Origin: Lutibacter sp.
Lineage (GTDB): Bacteria > Bacteroidota > Bacteroidia > Flavobacteriales > Flavobacteriaceae
Assembly: GCA_030683995.1 (NCBI GenBank)
Contig: JAUXPH010000008.1
Span: forward strand, 1-49,946
Reading direction: 5' to 3'
DNA: 49,946 nt
Positions 43,629 through 49,946 of the stretch are shown piece by piece. Position 1 is the first letter of the stretch. Each line of letters starts with the position of its first letter. The notes beneath the pieces were generated by a model that was not told the origin of the DNA, made no database searches, and was given only the letters and a program-made list of their open reading frames with translations. The position numbers were made by a program, and so were the translations under genes.

Positions 43629-45839
43629 ATGAAATTATATATAACTATCCTATTTTCAGTAGGATTCATCTTATTTGCGCAATCACAAAACAAAATATCA
43701 GGCAAAATTACCAATAGCCAAAACGAGCCTTTATTGGGTGTCACGGTTTATATTGAAGAACTTCAAAAAGGGACTTCAACCAATGAAAATGGCGAGTATG
43801 AATTGACCAATTTACCCAGCAATGCCATTAAAATGACTGTTGCTTATATCGGCTTTAAAACCCAGGTAAAAAGCATTGCATTGTTAACAAAAGAAACCAA
43901 CCTAAATTTCACTTTGGAAGAAGCCGTTTTTAAAATGGATGAGGTTATTGTCTCCACAGTTTTTAACAAATTGCAATCACAAAACGTGATGAAAGTTGAA
44001 CACGAAAGCATAAAAACCTTACAGCGAAAAGGAACGGCAACTTTAATTGAAGGACTTACAACCATTCCGGGAGTTTCGCAAGTTTCCACCGGAACTTCTA
44101 TAGGAAAACCGGTAATTCGCGGGTTAAGCGGCAATCGCGTTTTGGTGTATTCACAAGGCGTACGAATTGAAAATCAGCAGTTTGGCGATGAACACGGCTT
44201 GGGTTTAAACGATTCGGGCATAGAAAGCGTTGAAGTGATCAAAGGTCCGGCTTCTTTGCTTTATGGTTCCGATGCTTTGGGCGGTGTATTGTATTTTATT
44301 CCTGAAAAATTTGCTGAAGCCAACACTTTTGTTGCCAATTTTGATCAGAAATTATTTTCAAACACGGCTGGCAGCAATTCGTCAATAGGTTTAAAAACTT
44401 CTTCTGAAAATTGGAAATTCTTGGCAAGAGGAAGTTACAATACACATTCCGATTATAAAATTGCAAAAGGAGATCGCGTAACAAACACACGTTACAATGA
44501 AACTGATTTTAAAACAGGGATTGGTTACAGCGATTCAAAAATCTCCAGTGTTTTTAGGTACAATTACAACAAATTGGATTTGGGAATACCTGAGGATGGC
44601 GTTGCCGAACAAACCACCAACAAAAAAACAGACTACCCAAAACAAAATGTTTTTAATCACTTGTTGAGTTTCAACAATATTTTGTTTTTCTCTAAATCTA
44701 AATTGGATGTTGATTTAAGCTATATTTCAAACGATAGAAGTGAGTTTGAAGACAGCGATGTGGCCGATTTACAAATGAAATTGAAAACGTTTAATTACGA
44801 TGCAAAATACCATTTGCCAAAATATGGCAATTTAGAAACCATCTTAGGAATTCAGGGAATGCACCAAAATAACAAAAATTTTGGGGAAGAATATTTAATT
44901 CCTGATGCACTGACCAATGATATAGGCTTTTTCGGAACCGCAAATTACGAGTGGAACTCCAATGTAATATTGGCAGGATTGCGTTTCGACAACAGGGCCA
45001 TTTCTACGGAAGCAAATGGAACTATTGGAGAAGAAGGCTCTTTTGAAGCCGTTGATAAATCGTATAACAGTTTTAATGCTTCGTTGGGTTATAAAACCAA
45101 TTTAAATGACCATTTAATATTTCGTTTAAATGTTGCAACCGGATTTAGAGCGCCAAATTTGGCTGAACTAACCTCAAACGGCGTTCACGAAGGAACCAAC
45201 AGATACGAAATTGGAAACAGCCATTTAAAAACAGAACAAAACATACAAACCGATTTAAATATTGAATTCAACACAGACCATTTCGAATTTTTTGCGAATG
45301 GTTTTTACAACCACATCAATAATTATATTTATACCTCGCCAACTGGTGAAATACGTGAAGACAATGATGTTTTTATGTACATTCAAAATGACACAAAATT
45401 ATATGGCGGTGAAATTGGTGTGCATTTTCATCCGCATCCTTTAGATTGGTTGCATTTTGAAAGCAGTTTTGAAACGGTTACAGGAAAAAAACAAGATGGT
45501 GACTATTTACCGTTAATTCCTGCAAACAATTGGAACAATACTTTAAGAACAGAATTTAACATCAAAAAATGGCTGAACGATGGATTTGCCTCATTTAATG
45601 TTTCCAGCACTTTTAAACAAAACAATGTCAGCGGATTTGAAACTGCATCAAAAGGGTATTCCTTGATGAATATTGGTTTCGGGGGCGCTGTTAAATTTGG
45701 AAAAACAAATTTTGACATCAATATAAACGCCAATAATGTATTAGATGAAAGTTATATAGCACACCTGTCGCGCTTAAAAGCAGATGACATTCCCAATATT
45801 GGAAGAAATTTTATTGTTGGAGTGAAATTTAATTTGTAA
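43629..45839 (+). CDS. TonB-dependent receptor with CarboxypepD_reg domain, probable metal uptake
   Basis: A 736-residue outer-membrane receptor. After a signal peptide (cleaved near residue 20), a CarboxypepD_reg-like domain (ISGKITNSQNEPLLGVTVYIEELQKGTSTNENGEYEL, about 22-105) precedes the plug (EGLTTIPGVSQVSTGTSIGKPVIRGLSGNRVLV). The 22-strand-type barrel follows, ending in an aromatic-rich strand (NFIVGVKFNL). A His-rich FHPHPLDWLHF segment near residue 600 and the neighbouring metal genes suggest a ZnuD-like metal substrate, but siderophore or other use is possible. Confidence 0.9.
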   Translation: MKLYITILFSVGFILFAQSQNKISGKITNSQNEPLLGVTVYIEELQKGTSTNENGEYELTNLPSNAIKMTVAYIGFKTQVKSIALLTKETNLNFTLEEAVFKMDEVIVSTVFNKLQSQNVMKVEHESIKTLQRKGTATLIEGLTTIPGVSQVSTGTSIGKPVIRGLSGNRVLVYSQGVRIENQQFGDEHGLGLNDSGIESVEVIKGPASLLYGSDALGGVLYFIPEKFAEANTFVANFDQKLFSNTAGSNSSIGLKTSSENWKFLARGSYNTHSDYKIAKGDRVTNTRYNETDFKTGIGYSDSKISSVFRYNYNKLDLGIPEDGVAEQTTNKKTDYPKQNVFNHLLSFNNILFFSKSKLDVDLSYISNDRSEFEDSDVADLQMKLKTFNYDAKYHLPKYGNLETILGIQGMHQNNKNFGEEYLIPDALTNDIGFFGTANYEWNSNVILAGLRFDNRAISTEANGTIGEEGSFEAVDKSYNSFNASLGYKTNLNDHLIFRLNVATGFRAPNLAELTSNGVHEGTNRYEIGNSHLKTEQNIQTDLNIEFNTDHFEFFANGFYNHINNYIYTSPTGEIREDNDVFMYIQNDTKLYGGEIGVHFHPHPLDWLHFESSFETVTGKKQDGDYLPLIPANNWNNTLRTEFNIKKWLNDGFASFNVSSTFKQNNVSGFETASKGYSLMNIGFGGAVKFGKTNFDININANNVLDESYIAHLSRLKADDIPNIGRNFIVGVKFNL

Positions 45840-45860
45840 TTCAAACAAAGCCCACTGTTT

Positions 45861-45974
45861 AAAGAGGCTGTCTAAAAATTAGATTTAACAGCAATGTTCG
45901 CAAAATATTGCATTTTTTGCGAAAAACTTAGTACCTTTTCGTTTAAAAAAGAGTTCATTTTAGACATCCTCTTT
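45861..45974. repeat. MITE-like inverted-repeat element or long-stem terminator
   Basis: AAAGAGGCTGTCTAAAA and TTTTAGACATCCTCTTT are 17-base arms with one mismatch, 80 bases apart. Inside, TTCGCAAAA/TTTTGCGAA makes a second stem. GAGGCTGTCTAAAA-type ends occur at some insertion sequences, so it may be an IS-derived mini-element. It lies between two convergent genes. Confidence 0.6.
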
Positions 45975-46008
45975 TAATTATTATCAATTTCAAAGCACAA
46001 TTAATAAA

Positions 46009-47064
46009 TTAAGAAAGAAAACCGGCAATAACCTTTGTTTTGGGGAATTTTTCCAAAATAATTTTGATAAATACCGTTAAGGGAATGGCCATGATTAAGC
46101 CCGCAATTCCCCAAATGTAACCCCAAAACATCAGCATCACCAAAATGGTAATAATGTTGATAGAAAAGGATCTTCCCATAAAAATAGGTTCTAAAATACT
46201 GCCAAACAATACCTGCACCCCTGTGATTGAAAGTATGAAAAAGAATAAAACACTTGTGGTATCAAGCTGTACAAAGGCAAACAGCGATAATAAAATTACA
46301 CACGCAAAAGAACCGACCATTTGCACAAAATTAATGATAAAGGCAAATAATCCCCAAAATATTGGGAAATTGACGTCGAAAATCACACAAGCCAAACCGG
46401 TGCCAATTCCTGTGAGAAGACTGACAAATATTTTTACTTTTATGAAGGTGAGTAAATCTTTTTCAATTTTCATGAATGTTTTTACCGATGCATACTTTTG
46501 TTTGAGGATGGTATTGTTCAATAGTTTTTCAAAATTGATGGACTCGGCTAGCCATAAAATCACGAAGAAAGCCGTCATTAAGGTCATGGTAAGCGTTTTG
46601 CTTACAAAGTCTAACGTTGACCCAAAGTATTTTGAAACGCTTTCTTTTTGAAATATGTTTGAAAATATATTTTCGCCTTCATTGAAGTATTCAATACCAA
46701 AAAATTGCTCAATTGAAGTCATTAAATCCAAAACTTTTGTTTCAGCTTTTTTCAGAAAAAGGGTATCGGTGGCTAAAATTTCCCTGCTGGAAAGTTTTAC
46801 CAATTCTCCGCCAATTTTAAACAATGCGGCAAAAATGAGAATGACCACAAAAATACTGATAAATTTAGGCACTTTTCGTTTGTTAAACCAGCGCATGAGC
46901 GGCAAAAACAACAAGGCAATAAACATAGAAGCCACCAGCGGAATAAAAATAAAAGACAATATTTTTAGCAAATAAAAAATAAACGGAATTACAATAAACA
47001 GTAACAGGATATTTGTTGTTTTTCGATTTTCCATGGTTTCTAAATAATCAATATGATTTTGCAA
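46009..47064 (-). CDS. AI-2E family transporter (PerM/TqsA-like)
   Basis: A 351-residue inner-membrane protein with about seven or eight hydrophobic segments: two near the N-terminus (about 17-60), one near 70, and a C-terminal group (about 155-345) with EPIFMGRSFSINIITILVMLMFWGYIWGIAGLIMAIPLT, the family signature. Family members export autoinducer-2 (TqsA) or act as Na+/H+ antiporters; the substrate here is open. An ATG ten codons inside (MENRKTTN) is also a possible start. TerC lies upstream with 17 bases between. Confidence 0.92.
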   Translation of the reverse strand: MQNHIDYLETMENRKTTNILLLFIVIPFIFYLLKILSFIFIPLVASMFIALLFLPLMRWFNKRKVPKFISIFVVILIFAALFKIGGELVKLSSREILATDTLFLKKAETKVLDLMTSIEQFFGIEYFNEGENIFSNIFQKESVSKYFGSTLDFVSKTLTMTLMTAFFVILWLAESINFEKLLNNTILKQKYASVKTFMKIEKDLLTFIKVKIFVSLLTGIGTGLACVIFDVNFPIFWGLFAFIINFVQMVGSFACVILLSLFAFVQLDTTSVLFFFILSITGVQVLFGSILEPIFMGRSFSINIITILVMLMFWGYIWGIAGLIMAIPLTVFIKIILEKFPKTKVIAGFLS

Positions 47065-47081
47065 TTCAGTAAAAAATAATT

Positions 47082-47921
47082 TTATTTATCCGTTGTGTTT
47101 TCTTCTTTCAATTTTTCATCAAAAATAGCTGTTTCGCTAACATTGATGATGTGTTTCCCTTTTCTTACTCTCATATTTAATGCTTCAACACCCAATGAAA
47201 ATGCGATGGCGAAATATAAATAGCCTTTCGGGATGGCGCCAACTTGCTGACCCAATACTTCTGCATGCGACAAATGTGCTCCTTCTGTAATTAGCATAAA
47301 ACCAATTAAAATTAAGAAAGACAACGCCAGCATTTGGATTGTTGGATGTGCATTTACAAATTTGCCAACCGGTGTGGCGAAAATCATCATAACAATCATA
47401 GAAATCACCACGGCGGTCACCATAATGGTTAAAGCGCCTTGTATTCCGTTAGTCATTCCAACAGCAGTTAAAACTGAATCAAAAGAGAAAACAATGTCAA
47501 TCATCACAATTTGTATGATTACGCCTCGCAAAGTGGCGAACTTTATTTTATCCGGAGATATTGCGCCATGCTCAATGCCTTCCACTTTATCCCTTATTTC
47601 GCTGGTGCTTTTGTACAATAAAAAGAGTCCGCCCAAAATTAAAATAATGCTTTGACCAGTTACCCCAAATTTTAACCAAGACAGGTTAATGGTGTAAAAA
47701 GGGTCTTTCATTGAAATTAAGTAGGAAATACCAAACAGCAGTGCAATTCTAAAGAGCATCGCCAAAACCAAACCTATTCTGGTTGCCTTTTTTATTTGGT
47801 CTTTTGGCAGTTTTCCTGCCGCGATGGAAATAAAAATAATATTGTCAATCCCTAAAACAATTTCTAAAAAAGTAAGCGTTAAAAGTGCTACCCAAGCATC
47901 AGCGTGTAAAAATATTTCCAT
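47082..47921 (-). CDS. TerC-family integral membrane protein
   Basis: A 279-residue inner-membrane protein with about seven hydrophobic helices. The conserved acidic motifs EIVLGIDNIIFIS (about 20-32) and IDIVFSFDSVLTAVGM (about 140-155) are present. TerC-type proteins have been linked to tellurite resistance and Mn2+ export, and may metallate exported proteins. Here it sits between a lipoprotein gene and an AI-2E gene in a minus-strand cluster with very short gaps; no other ter genes are near. Confidence 0.93.
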   Translation of the reverse strand: MEIFLHADAWVALLTLTFLEIVLGIDNIIFISIAAGKLPKDQIKKATRIGLVLAMLFRIALLFGISYLISMKDPFYTINLSWLKFGVTGQSIILILGGLFLLYKSTSEIRDKVEGIEHGAISPDKIKFATLRGVIIQIVMIDIVFSFDSVLTAVGMTNGIQGALTIMVTAVVISMIVMMIFATPVGKFVNAHPTIQMLALSFLILIGFMLITEGAHLSHAEVLGQQVGAIPKGYLYFAIAFSLGVEALNMRVRKGKHIINVSETAIFDEKLKEENTTDK

Positions 47922-47927
47922 AAAATA

Positions 47928-48344
47928 TTAGTTTGATATTTTTGTGATTTCTCCTTTCTGAACATAATTAGAATGTCCGATCACCGCTTCAAACTCATAA
48001 GAATTGTCCTTAAGACTTGTGATTTTTATATGAATGGGATCTTCATCAATGGCGGTTTTTGGATGCAACATTTTAAGCGTGTAGTTAAAATTGTTTTTCC
48101 AGGAAATTGAAAGTGTGTCAATTCGGTCTTCATATTTTTCAATCTGAATAGAATCTTTTCTGATGATGATGGTTTTTTCATAACCTTTACCGGCTGGAAT
48201 TTCAAAAGTTCCCGATTTAAAACGGTCAGAATTTGACCCTTCAATTTCAATCGTTCCCGATTCAGAATTTTCGGGTTTGCGCGATTCATTTTTACAAGAT
48301 AATATTGCTAAAAGCAATAAGGGCAACAATATGATTTTTTTCAT
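47928..48344 (-). CDS. Small lipoprotein of unknown function
   Basis: A 138-residue protein with a clear lipoprotein signal (IILLPLLLLAILSC, then KNESRKPENSES). After a Ser/Glu-rich linker, the rest is made of short beta strands with Ile/Tyr alternation (YEKTIIIRKDSIQIEKYEDRIDTLSISWKNNFNYTLKM). No named domain recognised, although small Bacteroidota lipoproteins of this type are common near purB. Its ATG shares one base with the purB stop (TAATG), so it is translationally coupled to purB. Confidence 0.8.
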   Translation of the reverse strand: MKKIILLPLLLLAILSCKNESRKPENSESGTIEIEGSNSDRFKSGTFEIPAGKGYEKTIIIRKDSIQIEKYEDRIDTLSISWKNNFNYTLKMLHPKTAIDEDPIHIKITSLKDNSYEFEAVIGHSNYVQKGEITKISN

Positions 48345-49687
48345 TAGATTCCGGTATAATTACTTGGGGTGATTGATTTTAATTCTTTTTTTATGTCGTT
48401 TGAAACGTGCAAACCATCAATAAAATCGGCCATCGATTTTTGGGTGATTTTTTCGTTTGTTCTTGTCAATTCTTTTAAAGCTTCATACGGATTTGGGTAA
48501 GCTTCCCTTCTTAAAATTGTTTGGATGGCTTCCGCAACCACCGCCCAATTATTTTCCAAATCTTCAGCAAATTTTTCTTTGTTGATGATTAATTTGTTCA
48601 ATCCCTTTAACGTTGAATTGAAGGCAATAATTGTGTGGGCAAAAGGAACGCCAATATTTCTGAGCACGGTAGAGTCGGTTAAATCGCGTTGCAATCTTGA
48701 TAAAGGCAATTTGGCCGACAAATGTTCAAAAATAGCATTCGCAATTCCTAAGTTTCCTTCAGAATTTTCAAAATCGATTGGATTTACTTTATGCGGCATA
48801 GCCGATGAACCCACTTCGCCTTCTTTAATTTTTTGTTTGAAATAATCCATGGAAACATAGGTCCAAATATCTCTGTCAAAATCTATAAGAATGGTATTTA
48901 TGCGTTTTAAGGCATCAAAAATACCCGCCAAATGGTCGTAATGTTCAATTTGCGTGGTTGGAAAAGAATGGTGTAAACCCAAAACTTGCTCCACAAAACG
49001 GGTCCCGAAAACTTTCCAATCCGTTGCAGGAAACGCCACTTTGTGCGCATTGTAGTTTCCCGTTGCGCCACCAAATTTTGCAGCGTAGGGAATGTTTTTC
49101 AGCTGTTTTAATTGCTGCTCGATACGTTCAACAAAAACAGCGATTTCTTTTCCCAATCGGGTCGGCGATGCCGGTTGTCCGTGCGTTCTTGCCAACATGG
49201 GAATTTCAGCCCATTCGGTTGCCAATTGGTTCAGTTTGTCTGATAGCAATTTCAATTCCGGATAATATACCGCATCAAAAGCATCTTTTAAAGATAATGG
49301 AATTGAAGTGTTGTTGATATCCTGCGAGGTCAATCCGAAGTGAATAAACTCCTTATATTTCTGAAGCTGTAACGTATCAAATTTTTCTTTGATAAAATAT
49401 TCCACAGCTTTCACATCGTGGTTGGTAATTTTTTCGATGTCTTTAATTTTTTGTGCATCTTTCGCAGAAAAATTGCCATAAATTTTTCTTAATTCCGCAA
49501 AAAGTGACATATTAAAATCTGCCAATTGCGGCAAAGGAATTTCACATAAAGCAATAAAATATTCAATTTCAACTTTTACGCGGTATTTAATGAGCGCTTC
49601 TTCAGAAAAAAAGAGCGCCAATGGTTCAACTTTGTTTCGGTATCGGCCGTCAATAGGCGATATGGCATTCAAATTTGATAATGACAT
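48344..49687 (-). CDS. purB: Adenylosuccinate lyase
   Basis: PurB splits SAICAR and adenylosuccinate to fumarate plus AICAR or AMP in purine synthesis. The 447-residue protein starts MSLSNLNAISPIDGRYRNKVEPL, the usual PurB beginning. It has ARTHGQPASPTRLGKE and the fumarase/aspartase signature GEVGSSAMPHKVNPIDFEN. Length is normal for the long (E. coli-type) PurB group. It leads a minus-strand run: purB, lipoprotein, terC, AI-2E. Confidence 0.97.
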   Translation of the reverse strand: MSLSNLNAISPIDGRYRNKVEPLALFFSEEALIKYRVKVEIEYFIALCEIPLPQLADFNMSLFAELRKIYGNFSAKDAQKIKDIEKITNHDVKAVEYFIKEKFDTLQLQKYKEFIHFGLTSQDINNTSIPLSLKDAFDAVYYPELKLLSDKLNQLATEWAEIPMLARTHGQPASPTRLGKEIAVFVERIEQQLKQLKNIPYAAKFGGATGNYNAHKVAFPATDWKVFGTRFVEQVLGLHHSFPTTQIEHYDHLAGIFDALKRINTILIDFDRDIWTYVSMDYFKQKIKEGEVGSSAMPHKVNPIDFENSEGNLGIANAIFEHLSAKLPLSRLQRDLTDSTVLRNIGVPFAHTIIAFNSTLKGLNKLIINKEKFAEDLENNWAVVAEAIQTILRREAYPNPYEALKELTRTNEKITQKSMADFIDGLHVSNDIKKELKSITPSNYTGI

Positions 49688-49946
49688 TTTTTAGTTTTAT
49701 ATTGAATTGAAAAGTGTAAAATTAATCAAATAAATATTAGTTTGATTAAAAAGTTTAAAAGTCGGAATAAGGATACCGAAGGCCGATCCCGATAGCTATC
49801 GGGACGGAAGACCTTTAGATTTGTATTATAAATAATATTTATAATAATGATGATGTTGAAAAGAGGGGGTCCGGGGGAGACTCATAACTAATAAAAAAGT
49901 TCATAACTTTAATGAGAAAATAAAATAGTAAAAAGAATGGGGTGAA
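49688..49946. other. Window end: spacer with a palindrome, no gene seen
   Basis: The 259 bases hold the 18-base palindrome TCCCGATAGCTATCGGGA at 49787-49804, a G/C-rich GAGGGGGTCCGGGGGAGA stretch near 49862, and AT-rich DNA. A purB promoter should be here on the minus strand, but I see no clear TAnnTTTG box. Confidence 0.5.

Noticed and set aside
1-49946. CRISPR arrays, rRNA, tRNA and complete insertion sequences
   Set aside because: No regularly spaced direct repeats, no tRNA-like TTCRA arms with acceptor pairing and no transposase frame were found in the gaps examined by eye.

Overview
The window is AT-rich, has weak ribosome binding sites and several TAnnTTTG-type promoter boxes, and carries a cell-surface protein ending in a type IX secretion (Por) sorting domain. 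Lipoprotein signals, a CusA-TolC fusion and a CarboxypepD_reg/TonB-dependent receptor fit the same picture. Together these point to a member of the Bacteroidota, most likely a flavobacterium; the species cannot be named from the sequence alone.

Layout. 1-8.5 kb: the 3' part of a very large T9SS surface protein (LRR, beta-helix, SprB-type repeats), a lipocalin-like lipoprotein, a metallo-beta-lactamase/beta-CASP hydrolase, a serine hydrolase and a cupin. 8.7-14.7 kb: housekeeping genes, mostly on the minus strand (folD, a four-helix-bundle protein, ffh, a DUF1801 protein, lipoprotein MsrB, an alpha/beta hydrolase), then an M48 lipoprotein peptidase. 14.8-21 kb: an UMF1-type MFS transporter overlapping L-2-hydroxyglutarate oxidase, a DUF5020 outer-membrane protein next to an AzgA-type purine permease, and a convergent UraA-type permease sharing a two-way terminator. 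21.3-26.5 kb: a compact NAD-reducing (group 3d-like) [NiFe] hydrogenase operon, hoxF > hoxU-hoxY fusion > hoxH > maturation protease. 26.9-34 kb: a TolC/adaptor/RND efflux operon with two small trailing genes. 34.2-45.8 kb: a metal-homeostasis island with a Cys-rich small protein, a CusA-TolC fusion, a CusB-like adaptor, a PII protein, a Fur-family regulator, a P1B-ATPase, a decayed DUF2892 remnant, a His-rich small protein and a TonB-dependent receptor. 46-49.7 kb: AI-2E transporter, TerC protein, small lipoprotein and purB on the minus strand.

How the genes work together. The hydrogenase genes would encode a soluble enzyme coupling H2 to NAD(H); the hyp genes for the metal centre must lie elsewhere. 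In the metal island, two start regions (before the Cys-rich protein and before the P1B-ATPase) share a near-identical TGCAA/TTGCA dyad at the same distance from a TAnnTTTG box. The Fur-family gene lies between them, so I infer one metal regulon. Intergenic regions hold several families of palindromic or tandem repeats, and in at least two places a repeat supplies the last codons and stop of the upstream gene. The most unusual points are the HoxU-HoxY fusion, the pump-to-outer-membrane-channel fusion with an internal signal-peptide-like junction, the Fur/PII/RND arrangement with its shared operator, and the repeat families. No rRNA, tRNA, CRISPR array or intact insertion sequence was seen.
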